Origin: Paragordius varius
Taxonomy: Eukaryota; Nematomorpha
Assembly: GCA_964247055.1 (NCBI GenBank)
Contig: OZ176057.1
Location: 1,860,001 to 1,924,000 of the forward strand
Direction: 5' to 3'
DNA length: 64,000 nt
Below are positions 1-13,430 of this stretch, in pieces (positions within the stretch are counted from its first letter, which is position 1; the number at the start of each line of letters is the position of its first letter). The position numbers were made by a program, and so were the translations under genes. The notes below the pieces were generated by a model. It ran no database searches. It saw only the letters and a program-made list of their open reading frames with translations, and was not told where the DNA came from.

Positions 1-3000
1 GGAGGTGGCCTGGTTGATCGAGGAATAATGGTACTTGGTATTACGGTACTGGCACTCGCTGCGTCTATTGTTTAAAAATATATTTATACGTTTAGGAGGT
101 TGCGAGGTTGGTACAGGTTTAATGGTACTTGGTATTACGGTACTGGCATTCGCTGCATCTATTGTTTAAAAATATTATATTACGTTTAGGAGGTTGCGAG
201 GTTGGTACAGGTTTAATGGTGTTTGGTATTACGGTACTGGCACTCGCTGCATCTATTGTTTAAAAATATATTTATACGTTTAGGAGGCTGCGAGGTTGGT
301 AGAGGTTTAATGGGACTTGGTATTACGGTACTGCCACTCGCTGCATCTATTGTTTAAAAATATATTTATACGTTTAGGAGGCTGCGAGGTTGGTAGAGGT
401 TTAATGGGACTTGGTATTACGGTACTGGCACTCGCTGCATCTATTGTTTAAAAATATATTTATACGTTTAGGAGGCTGCGAGGTTGGTAGAGGTTTAATG
501 GGACTTGGTATTACGGTACTGGCACTCGCTGCATCTATTGTTTAAAAATATATTATTACGTTTAGGAGGTTGCGAGGTTGGTACAGGTTTAATGGTACTT
601 GGTATTACGGTACTGGCATTCGCTGCATCTATTGTTTAAAAATATATTATTACGTTTAGGAGGTTGCGAGGTTGGTACAGGTTTAATGCTGTTTGGTATT
701 ACGGTACTGGCACTCGCTGCATCTATTGTTTAAAAATATATTATTACGTTTAGGAGGTTGCGAGGTTGGTACAGGTTTAATGGTACTTGGTATTACGGTA
801 CTGGCATTCGCTGCATCTATTGTTTAAAAATATATTATTACGTTTAGGAGGTTGCGAGGTTGGTACAGGTTTAATGGTGTTTGGTATGGTACTGGCACTC
901 GCTGCATCTATTGTTTAAAAATATATTATTACGTTTAGGAGGTTGCGAGGTTGGTACAGGTTTAATGGTACTTGGTATTACGGTACTGGCATTCGCTGCA
1001 TCTATTGTTTAAAAATATATTTATACGTTTAGGAGGCTGCGAGGTTGGTAGAGGTTTAATGGGACTTGGTATTACGGTACTGCCACTCGCTGCATCTATT
1101 GTTTAAAAATATATTTATACGTTTAGGAGGCTGCGAGGTTGGTAGAGGTTTAATGGGACTTGGTATTACGGTACTGGCACTCGCTGCATCTATTGTTTAA
1201 AAATATATTTATACGTTTAGGAGGTGGCTTGGTTGATAGAGGAATAATGGTACTTGGTGTTACGGTACTGGCACTCGCTACGTCTATTGTTTAAAAATAT
1301 ATTTATACGTTTAGGAGGTTGCGAGGTTGGTACAGGTTTTACGGTACTTGGTATTACGGTACTGCCACTCGCTGCATCTATTGTTTAAAAATATATTTAT
1401 ACGTTTAGGAGGTTGCGAGGTTGGTACAGGTTTAATGGTACTTGGTATTACGGTACTGGCACTCGCTGCATCTATTGTTTAAAAATATATTATTACGTTT
1501 AGGAGGTTGCGAGGTTGGTACAGGTTTAATGGTGTTTGGTATTACGGTACTGGTACTCGCTGCATCTATTGTTTAAAAATATATTTATACGTTTAGGAGG
1601 TGGCTTGGTTGATCGAGGAATAATGGTACTTGGTATTACGGTACTGCCACTCGCTGCATCTATTGTATAAAAATATATTTATACGTTTAGGAGGCTGCGA
1701 GGTTGGTAGAGGTTTAATGGGACTTGGTATTACGGTACTGGCACTCGCTGCATCTATTGTTTAAAAATATATTATTACGTTTAGGAGGTTGCGAGGTTGG
1801 TACAGGTTTAATGGTACTTGGTATTACGGTACTGGCATTCGCTGCATCTATTGTTTAAAAATATATTATTACGTTTAGGAGGTTGCGAGGTTGGTACAGG
1901 TTTAATGGTGTTTGGTATTACGGTACTGGCACTCGCTGCATCTATTGTTTAAAAATATATTTATACGTTTAGGAGGTTGCGAGGTTGGTAGAGGTTTAAT
2001 GGGACTTGGTATTACGGTACTGGCACTCGCTGCATCTATTGTTTAAAAATATATTCATACGTTTAGGAGGTGGCTTGGTTGATAGAGGAATAATGGTACT
2101 TGGTGTTACGGTACTGGCACTCGCTACGTCTATTGTTTAAAAATATATTTATACGTTTAGGAGGTTGCGAGGTTGGTACAGGTTTTACGGTACTTGGTAT
2201 TACGGTACTGCCACTCGCTGCATCTATTGTTTAAAAATATATATATACGTTTAGGAGGTTGCGAGGTTGGTACAGGTTTAATGGTACTTGGTATTACGGT
2301 ACTGGCACTCGCTGCATCTATTGTTTAAAAATATATTTTTACGTTTAGGAGGTTGCGAGGTTGGTACAGGTTTAATGGTGTTTGGTATTACGGTACTGGT
2401 ACTCGCTGCATCTATTGTTTAAAAATATATTTATACGTTTAGGAGGTGGCTTGGTTGATCGAGGAATAATGGTACTTGGTATTACGGTACTGCCACTCGC
2501 TGCATCTATTGTTTAAAAATATATTTATACGTTTAGGAGGCTGCGAGGTTGGTAGAGGTTTAATGGGACTTGGTATTACGGTACTGGCACTCGCTGCATC
2601 TATTGTTTAAAAATATATTATTACGTTTAGGAGGTTGCGAGGTTGGTACAGGTTTAATGGGACTTGGTATTACGGTACTGCCAGTCGCTGCATCTATTGT
2701 TTAAAAATATATTATTACGTTTAGGAGGTGGCCTGGTTGATCGAGGAATAATGGTACTTGGTATTACGGTACTGGCACTCGCTGCATCTATTGTTTAAAA
2801 ATATATTATTACGTTTAGGAGGTTGCGAGGTTGGTACAGGTTTAATGGTACTTGGTATTACGGTACTGGCACTCGCTGCATCTATTGTTTAAAAATATAT
2901 TTATACGTTTAGGAGGTTGCGAGGTTGGTACAGGTTTAATGGTGTTTGGTATTACGGTACTGGCACTCGCTGCATCTATTGTTTAAAAATATATTTATAC

Positions 3001-6000
3001 GTTTAGGAGGTTGCGAGGTTGGTAGAGGTTTAATGGTACTTGGTATTACGGTACTGCCAGTCGCTGCATCTATTGTTTAAAAATATATTTATACGTTTAG
3101 GAGGTGGCCTGGTTGATCGAGGAATAATGGTACTTGGTATTACGGTACTGGCACTCGCTGCATCTATTGTTTAAAAATATATTATTACGTTTAGGAGGTT
3201 GCGAGGTTGGTAGAGGTTTAATGGGACTTGGTATTACGGTACTGGCACTCGCTGCATCTATTGTTTAAAAATATATTTATACGTTTAGGAGGTGGCTTGG
3301 TTGATAGAGGAATAATGGTACTTGGTGTTACGGTACTGGCACTCGCTACGTCTATTGTTTAAAAATATATATATACGTTTAGGAGGTTGCGAGGTTGGTA
3401 CAGGTTTTACGGTACTTGGTATTACGGTACTGCCACTCGCTGCATCTATTGTTTAAAAATATATTTATACGTTTAGGAGGTTGCGAGGTTGGTACAGGTT
3501 TAATGATACTTGGTATTACGGTACTGGCACTCGCTGCATCTATTGTTTAAAAATATATTATTACGTTTAGGAGGTTGCGAGGTTGGTACAGGTTTAATGG
3601 TGTTTGGTATTACGGTACTGGTACTCGCTGCATCTATTGTTTAAAAATATATTTATACGTTTAGGAGGTGGCTTGGTTGATCGAGGAATAATGGTACTTG
3701 GTATTACGGTACTGCCACTCGCTGCATCTATTGTTTAAAAATATATTTATACGTTTAGGAGGCTGCGAGGTTGGTAGAGGTTTAATGGGACTTGGTATTA
3801 CGGTACTGGCACTCGCTGCATCTATTGTTTAAAAATATATTATTACGTTTAGGAGGTTGCGAGGTTGGTACAGGTTTAATGGGACTTGGTATTACGGTAC
3901 TGGCACTCGCTGCATCTATTGTTTAAAAATATATTATTACGTTTAGGAGGTTGCGAGGTTGGTACAGGTTTAATGGTACTTGGTATTACGGTACTGGCAT
4001 TCGCTGCATCTATTGTTTAAAAATATATTATTACGTTTAGGAGGTTGCGAGGTTGGTACAGGTTTAATGGTGTTTGGTATTACGGTACTGGCACTCGCTG
4101 CATCTATTGTTTAAAAATATATTATTACGTTTAGGAGGTTGCGAGGTTGGTACAGGTTTAATGGTACTTGGTATTACGGTACTGGCATTCGCTGCATCTA
4201 TTGTTTAAAAATATATTTATACGTTTAGGAGGCTGCGAGGTTGGTAGAGGTTTAATGGGACTTGGTATTACGGTACTGCCACTCGCTGCATCTATTGTTT
4301 AAAAATATATTTATACGTTTAGGAGGCTGCGAGGTTGGTAGAGGTTTAATGGGACTTGGTATTACGGTACTGGCACTCGCTGCATCTATTGTTTAAAAAT
4401 ATATTTATACGTTTAGGAGGTGGCTTGGTTGATAGAGGAATAATGGTACTTGGTGTTACGGTACTGGCACTCGCTACGTCTATTGTTTAAAAATATATTT
4501 ATACGTTTAGGAGGTTGCGAGGTTGGTACAGGTTTTACGGTACTTGGTATTACGGTACTGCCACTCGCTGCATCTATTGTTTAAAAATATATTTATACGT
4601 TTAGGAGGTTGCGAGGTTGGTACAGGTTTAATGGTACTTGGTATTACGGTACTGGCACTCGCTGCATCTATTGTTTAAAAATATATTTATACGTTTAGGA
4701 GGTTGCGAGGTTGGTACAGGTTTAATGGTGTTTGGTATTACGGTACTGGCACTCGCTGCATCTATTGTTTAAAAATATATTTATACGTTTAGGAGGTTGC
4801 GAGGTTGGTAGAGGTTTAATGGTACTTGGTATTACGGTACTGCCAGTCGCTGCATCTATTGTTTAAAAATATATTTATACGTTTAGGAGGTGGCCTGGTT
4901 GATCGAGGAATAATGGTACTTGGTATTACGGTACTGGCACTCGCTGCATCTATTGTTTAAAAATATATTATTACGTTTAGGAGGTTGCGAGGTTGGTACA
5001 GGTTTAATGGTACTTGGTATTACGGTACTGGCACTCGCTGCATCTATTGTTTAAAAATATATTTATACGTTTAGGAGGTTGCGAGGTTGGTACAGGTTTA
5101 ATGGTGTTTGGTATTACGGTACTGGCACTCGCTGCATCTATTGTTTAAAAATATATTTATACGTTTAGGAGGTTGCGAGGTTGGTAGAGGTTTAATGGTA
5201 CTTGGTATTACGGTACTGCCAGTCGCTGCATCTATTGTTTAAAAATATATTTATACGTTTAGGAGGTGGCCTGGTTGATCGAGGAATAATGGTACTTGGT
5301 ATTACGGTACTGGCACTCGCTGCATCTATTGTTTAAAAATATATTATTACGTTTAGGAGGTTGCGAGGTTGGTAGAGGTTTAATGGGACTTGGTATTACG
5401 GTACTGGCACTCGCTGCATCTATTGTTTAAAAATATATTTATACGTTTAGGAGGTGGCTTGGTTGATAGAGGAATAATGGTACTTGGTGTTACGGTACTG
5501 GCACTCGCTACGTCTATTGTTTAAAAATATATTTATACGTTTAGGAGGTTGCGAGGTTGGTACAGGTTTTACGGTACTTGGTATTACGGTACTGCCACTC
5601 GCTGCATCTATTGTTTAAAAATATATTTATACGTTTAGGAGTTTGCGAGGTTGGTACAGGTTTAATGGTACTTGGTATTACGGTACTGGCACTCGCTGCA
5701 TCTATTGTTTAAAAATATATTTTTACGTTTAGGAGGTTGCGAGGTTGGTACAGGTTTAATGGTGTTTGGTATTACGGTACTGGCACTCGCTGCATCTATT
5801 GTTTAAAAATATATTATTACGTTTAGGAGGTTGCGAGGTTGGTACAGGTTTAATGGTACTTGGTATTACGGTACTGGCATTCGCTGCATCTATTGTTTAA
5901 AAATATATTTATACGTTTAGGAGGCTGCGAGGTTGGTAGAGGTTTAATGGGACTTGGTATTACGGTACTGCCACTCGCTGCATCTATTGTTTAAAAATAT

Positions 6001-9000
6001 ATTTATACGTTTAGGAGGCTGCGAGGTTGGTAGAGGTTTAATGAGACTTGGTATTACGGTACTGGCACTCGCTGCATCTATTGCTTAAAAATATATTATT
6101 ACGTTTAGGAGGTTGCGAGGTTGGTACAGGTTTAATGGTACTTGGTATTACGGTACTGGCACTCGCTGCATCTATTGTTTAAAAATATATTATTACGTTT
6201 ACGAGGTTGCGAGGTTGGTACAGGTTTAATGGTACTTGGTATTACGGTACTGGCATTCGCTGCATCTATTGTTTAAAAATATATTTATACGTTTAGGAGG
6301 CTGCGAGGTTGGTAGAGGTTTAATGGGACTTGGTATTACGGTACTGCCACTCGCTGCATCTATTGTTTAAAAATATATTTATACGTTTAGGAGGCTGCGA
6401 GGTTGGTAGAGGTTTAATGGGACTTGGTATTACGGTACTGGCACTCGCTGCATCTATTGTTTAAAAATATATTTATACGTTTAGGAGGTGGCTTGGTTGA
6501 TAGAGGAATAATGGTACTTGGTGTTACGGTACTGGCACTCGCTACGTCTATTGTTTAAAAATATATTTATACGTTTAGGAGGTTGCGAGGTTGGTACAGG
6601 TTTTACGGTACTTGGTATTACGGTACTGCCACTCGCTGCATCTATTGTTTAAAAATATATTTATACGTTTAGGAGGTTGCGAGGTTGGTACAGGTTTAAT
6701 GGTACTTGGTATTACGGTACTGGCACTCGCTGCATCTATTGTTTAAAAATATATTTATACGTTTAGGAGGTGGCTTGGTTGATAGAGGAATAATGGTACT
6801 TGGTGTTACGGTACTGGCACTCGCTACGTCTATTGTTTAAAAATATATTTATACGTTTAGGAGGTTGCGAGGTTGGTACAGGTTTTACGGTACTTGGTAT
6901 TACGGTACTGCCACTCGCTGCATCTATTGTTTAAAAATATATTTATACGTTTAGGAGGTTGCGAGGTTGGTACAGGTTTAATGGTACTTGGTATTACGGT
7001 ACTGGCACTCGCTGCATCTATTGTTTAAAAATATATTATTACGTTTAGGAGGTTGCGAGGTTGGTACAGGTTTAATGGTGTTTGGTATTACGGTACTGGC
7101 ACTCGCTGCATCTATTGTTTAAAAATATATTTATACGTTTAGGAGGTTGCGAGGTTGGTAGTGGTTTAATGGTACTTGGTATTACGGTACTGCCAGTCGC
7201 TGCATCTATTGTTTAAAAATATATTTATACGTTTAGGAGGTGGCCTGGTTGATCGAGGAATAATGGTACTTGGTATTACGGTACTGGCACTCGCTGCGTC
7301 TATTGTTTAAAAATATATTTATACGTTTAGGAGGTTGCGAGGTTGGTACAGGTTTAATGGTACTTGGTATTACGGTACTGGCATTCGCTGCATCTATTGT
7401 TTAAAAATATTATATTACGTTTAGGAGGGTGCGAGGTTGGTACAGGTTTAATGGTGTTTGGTATTACGGTACTGGCACTCGCTGCATCTATTGTTTAAAA
7501 ATATATTTATACGTTTAGGAGGCTGCGAGGTTGGTAGAGGTTTAATGGGACTTGGTATTACGGTACTGCCACTCGCTGCATCTATTGTTTAAAAATATAT
7601 TTATACGTTTAGGAGGCTGCGAGGTTGGTAGAGGTTTAATGGGACTTGGTATTACGGTACTGGCACTCGCTGCATCTATTGTTTAAAAATATATTTATAC
7701 GTTTAGGAGGCTGCGAGGTTGGTAGAGGTTTAATGGGACTTGGTATTACGGTACTGGCACTCGCTGCATCTATTGTTTAAAAATATATTATTACGTTTAG
7801 GAGGTTGCGAGGTTGGTACAGGTTTAATGGTACTTGGTATTACGGTACTGGCATTCGCTGCATCTATTGTTTAAAAATATATTATTACGTTTAGGAGGTT
7901 GCGAGGTTGGTACAGGTTTAATGGTGTTTGGTATTCCGGTACTGGCACTCGCTGCATCTATTGTTTAAAAATATATTATTACGTTTAGGAGGTTGCGAGG
8001 TTGGTACAGGTTTAATGGTACTTGGTATTACGGTACTGGCATTCGCTGCATCTATTGTTTAAAAATATATTATTACGTTTAGGAGGTTGCGAGGTTGGTA
8101 CAGGTTTAATGGTGTTTGGTATTACGGTACTGGCACTCGCTGCATCTATTGTTTAAAAATATATTATTACGTTTAGGAGGTTGCGAGGTTGGTACAGGTT
8201 TAATGGTACTTGGTATTACGGTACTGGCATTCGCTGCATCTATTGTTTAAAAATATATTTATACGTTTAGGAGGCTGCGAGGTTGGTAGAGGTTTAATGG
8301 GACTTGGTATTACGGTACTGCCACTCGCTGCATCTATTGTTTAAAAATATATTTATACGTTTAGGAGGCTGCGAGGTTGGTAGAGGTTTAATGGGACTTG
8401 GTATTACGGTACTGGCACTCGCTGCATCTATTGTTTAAAAATATATTTATACGTTTAGGAGGTGGCTTGGTTGATAGAGGAATAATGGTACTTGGTGTTA
8501 CGGTACTGGCACTCGCTACGTCTATTGTTTAAAAATATATTTATACGTTTAGGAGGTTGCGAGGTTGGTACAGGTTTAATGGTACTTGGTATTACGGTAC
8601 TGGCACTCGCTGCATCTATTGTTTAAAAATATATTATTACGTTTAGGAGGTTGCGAGGTTGGTACAGGTTTAATGGTGTTTGGTATTACGGTACTGGCAC
8701 TCGCTGCATCTATTGTTTAAAAATATATTTATACGTTTAGGAGGCTGCGAGGTTGGTAGAGGTTTAATGGGACTTGGTATTACGGTACTGCCACTCGCTG
8801 CATCTATTGTTTAAAAATATATTTATACGTTTAGGAGGTGGCTTGGTTGATCGAGGAATAATGGTACTTGGTATTACGGTACTGCCACTCGCTGCATCTA
8901 TTGTTTAAAAATATATTTATACGTTTAGGAGGCCGCGAGGTTGGTAGAGGTTTAATGGGACTTGGTATTACGGTACTGGCACTCGCTGCATCTATTGTTT

Positions 9001-12000
9001 AAAAATATATTATTACGTTTAGAAGGTTGCGAGGTTGGTACAGGTTTAATGGTACTTGGTATTACGGTACTGGCATTCGCTGCATCTATTGTTTAAAAAT
9101 ATATTATTACGTTTAGGAGGTTGCGAGGTTGGTACAGGTTTAATGGTGTTTCGTATTACGGTACTGGCACTCGCTGCATCTATTGTTTAAAAATATATTA
9201 TTACGTTTAGGAGGTTGCGAGGTTGGTACAGGTTTAATGGTACTTGGTATTACGGTACTGGCATTCGCTGCATCTATTGTTTAAAAATATATTTATACGT
9301 TTAGGAGGCTGCGAGGTTGGTAGAGGTTTAATGGGACTTGGTATTACGGTACTGCCACTCGCTGCATCTATTGTTTAAAAATATATTTATACATTTAGGA
9401 GGCTGCGAGGTTGGTAGAGGTTTAATGGGACTTGGTATTACGGTACTGGCACTCGCTGCAGCTATTGTTTAAAAATATATTTATACGTTTAGGAGGTGGC
9501 TTGGTTGATAGAGGAATAATGGTACTTGGTGTTACGGTACTGGCACTCGCTACGTCTATTGTTTAAAAATATATTTATACGTTTAGGAGGTTGCGAGGTT
9601 GGTACAGGTTTTACGGTACTTGGTATTACGGTACTGCCACTCGCTGCATCTATTGTTTAAAAATATATTTATACGTTTAGGAGGTTGCGAGGTTGGTACA
9701 GGTTTAATGGTACTTGGTATTACGGTACTGGCATTCGCTGCATCTATTGTTTAAAAATATATTATTACGTTTAGGAGGTTGCGAGGTTGGTAGAGGTTTA
9801 ATGGGACTTGGTATTACGGTACTGCCACTCGCTGCATCTATTGTTTAAAAATATATTTATACGTTTAGGAGGTGGCTTGGTTGATCGAGGAATAATGGTA
9901 CTTGGTATTACGGTACTGCCACTTGCTGCATCTATTGTTTAAAAATATATTTATACGTTTAGGAGGCTGCGAGGTTGGTAGAGGTTTAATGGGACTTGGT
10001 ATTACGGTACTGGCACTCGCTGCATCTATTGTTTAAAAATATATTATTACGTTTAGGAGGTTGCGAGGTTGGTACAGGTTTAATGGTACTTGGTATTACG
10101 GTACTGGCATTCGCTGCATCTATTGTTTAAAAATATATTATTACGTTTAGGAGGTTGCGAGGTTGGTACAGGTTTAATGGTGTTTCGTATTACGGTACTG
10201 GCACTCGCTGCATCTATTGTTTAAAAATATATTATTACGTTTAGGAGGTTGCGAGGTTGGTACAGGTTTAATGGTACTTGGTATTACGGTACTGGCATTC
10301 GCTGCATCTATTATTTAAAAATATATTTATACGTTTAGGAGGCTGCGAGGTTGGTAGAGGTTTAATGGGACTTGGTATTACGGTACTGCCACTCGCTGCA
10401 TCTATTGTTTAAAAATATATTTATACGTTTAGGAGGCTGCGAGGTTGGTAGAGGTTTAATGGGACTTGGTATTACGGTACTGGCACTCGCTGCAGCTATT
10501 GTTTAAAAATATATTTATACGTTTAGGAGGTGGCTTGGTTGATAGAGGAATAATGGTACTTGGTGTTACGGTACTGGCACTCGCTACGTCTATTGTTTAA
10601 AAATATATTTATACGTTTAGGAGGTTGCGAGGTTGGTACAGGTTTTACGGTACTTGGTATTACGGTACTGCCACTCGCTGCATCTATTGTTTGAAAATAT
10701 ATTTATACGTTTAGGAGGTTGCGAGGTTGGTACAGGTTTAATGGTACTTGGTATTACGGTACTGGCACTCGCTGCATCTATTGTTTAAAAATATATTATT
10801 ACGTTTAGGAGGTTGCGAGGTTGGTACAGGTTTAATGGTGTTTGGTATTACGGTACTGGCACTCGCTGCATCTATTGTTTAAAAATATATTTATACGTTT
10901 AGGAGGTTGCGAGGTTGGTAGAGGTTTAATGGTACTTGGTATTACGGTACTGCCAGTCGCTGCATCTATTGTTTAAAAATATATTTATACGTTTAGGAGG
11001 TGGCCTGGTTGATCGAGGAATAATGGTACTTGGTATTACGGTACTGGCACTCGCTGCATCTATTGTTTAAAAATATATTATTACGTTTAGGAGGTTGCGA
11101 GGTTGGTACAGGTTTAATGGTACTTGGTATTACGGTACTGGCATTCGCTGCATCTATTGTTTAAAAATATATTTATACGTTTAGGAGGCTGCGAGGTTGG
11201 TAGAGGTTTAATGGGACTTGGTATTACGGTACTGCCACTCGCTGCATCTATTGTTTAAAAATATATTTATACGTTTAGGAGGCTGCGAGGTTGGTAGAGG
11301 TTTAATGGGACTGGGTATTACGGTACTGGCACTCGCTGCATCTATTGTTTAAAAATATATTTATACGTTTAGGAGGTGGCTTGGTTGATAGAGGAATAAT
11401 GGTACTTGGTATTACGGTACTGGCACTCGCTGCGTCTATTGTTTAAAAATATATTTATACGTTTAGGAGGTTGCGAGGTTGGTACAGGTTTAATGGTACT
11501 TGGTATTACGGTACTGGCATTCGCTGCATCTATTGTTTAAAAATATTATATTACGTTTAGGAGGTTGCGAGGTTGGTACAGGTTTAATGGTGTTTGGTAT
11601 TACGGTACTGGCACTCGCTGCATCTATTGTTTAAAAATATATTATTACGTTTAGGAGGTTGCGAGGTTGGTACAGGTTTAATGGTACTTGGTATTACGGT
11701 ACTGGCATTCGCTGCATCTATTGTTTAAAAATATATTTATACGTTTAGGAGGCTGCGAGGTTGGTAGAGGTTTAATGGGACTTGGTATTACGGTACTGCC
11801 ACTCGCTGCATCTATTGTTTAAAAATATATTTATACGTTTAGGAGGCTGCGAGGTTGGTAGAGGTTTAATGGGACTTGGTATTACGGTACTGGCACTCGC
11901 TGCATCTATTGTTTAAAAATATATTATTACGTTTAGGAGGTTGCGAGGTTGGTACAGGTTTAATGGTACTTGGTATTACGGTACTGGCATTCGCTGCATC

Positions 12001-13430
12001 TATTGTTTAAAAATATATTATTACGTTTAGGAGGTTGCGAGGTTGGTACAGGTTTAATGGTGTTTGGTATTACGGTACTGGCACTCGCTGCATCTATTGT
12101 TTAAAAATATATTATTACGTTTACGAGGTTGCGAGGTTGGTACAGGTTTAATGGTACTTGGTATTACGGTACTGGCATTCGCTGCATCTATTGTTTAAAA
12201 ATATATTTATACGTTTAGGAGGCTGCGAGGTTGGTAGAGGTTTAATGGGACTTGGTATTACGGTACTGCCACTCGCTGCATCTATTGTTTAAAAATATAT
12301 TTATACGTTTAGGAGGCTGCGAGGTTGGTAGAGGTTTAATGGGACTTGGTATTACGGTACTGGCACTCGCTGCATCTATTGTTTAAAAATATATTTATAC
12401 GTTTAGGAGGTGGCTTGGTTGATAGAGGAATAATGGTACTTGGTGTTACGGTACTGGCACTCGCTGCATCTATTGTTTAAAAATATATTTATACGTTTAG
12501 GAGGCTGCGAGGTTGGTAGAGGTTTAATGGGACTTGGTATTACGGTACTGGCACTCGCTGCATCTATTGTTTAAAAATATATTATTACGTTTAGGAGGTT
12601 GCGAGGTTGGTACAGGTTTAATGGTACTTGGTATTACGGTACTGGCATTCGCTGCATCTATTGTTTAAAAATATATTATTACGTTTAGGAGGTTGCGAGG
12701 TTGGTACAGGTTTAATGGTGTTTGGTATTACGGTACTGGCACTCGCTGCATCTATTGTTTAAAAATATATTATTACGTTTAGGAGGTTGCGAGGTTGGTA
12801 CAGGTTTAATGGTACTTGGTATTACGGTACTGGCATTCGCTGCATCTATTGTTTAAAAATATATTTATACGTTTAGGAGGCTGCGAGGTTGGTAGAGGTT
12901 TAATGGGACTTGGTAATACGGTACTGCCACTCGCTGCATCTATTGTTTAAAAATATATTTATACGTTTAGGAGGCTGCGAGGTTGGTAGAGGTTTAATGG
13001 GACTTGGTATTACGGTACTGGCACTCGCTGCATCTATTGTTTAAAAATATATTTATACGTTTAGGAGGTTGCGAGGTTGGTACAGGTTTTACGGTACTTG
13101 GTATTACGGTACTGCCACTCGCTGCATCTATTGTTTAAAAATATATTTATACGTTTAGGAGGTTGCGAGGTTGGTACAGGTTTAATGGTACTTGGTATTA
13201 CGGTACTGCCACTCGCTGCATCTATTGTTTAAAAATATATTATTACGTTTAGGAGGTTGCGAGGTTGGTACAGGTTTAATGGTGTTTGGTATTACGGTAC
13301 TGGCACTCGCTGCATCTATTGTTTAAAAATATATTTATACGTTTAGGAGGTTGCGAGGTTGGTAGAGGTTTAATGGTACTTGGTATTACGGTACTGCCAC
13401 TCGCTGCATCTATTGTTTAAAAATATATTT
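1..13430. repeat. Satellite family A array, zone 1 (94-bp monomer, about 11-mer higher-order repeat)
   Basis: Head-to-tail 94-bp monomers; for example ggagg starts at 1 and again at 95. Each monomer has a variable head followed by a conserved body containing ttacggtactg, cactcgctgcatctattg and an AT tract ttaaaaatatattta. At least five head types alternate: tgcgaggttggtacaggttt with either ggtactt or ggtgttt after it, ctgcgaggttggtagagg, ggcttggttgatcgagg, and a ggttttacgg type. A rare head containing gatagaggaataatgg occurs at 1235, 2081, 3303, 4431, 5465, 6499, 6781, 8473, 9507, 10541, 11387 and 12421. Every interval is an exact multiple of 94 bp, most often 1,034 bp (11 monomers). The array continues beyond the left edge. 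The boundary with zone 2 is approximate. No gene is present. Confidence 0.97.
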
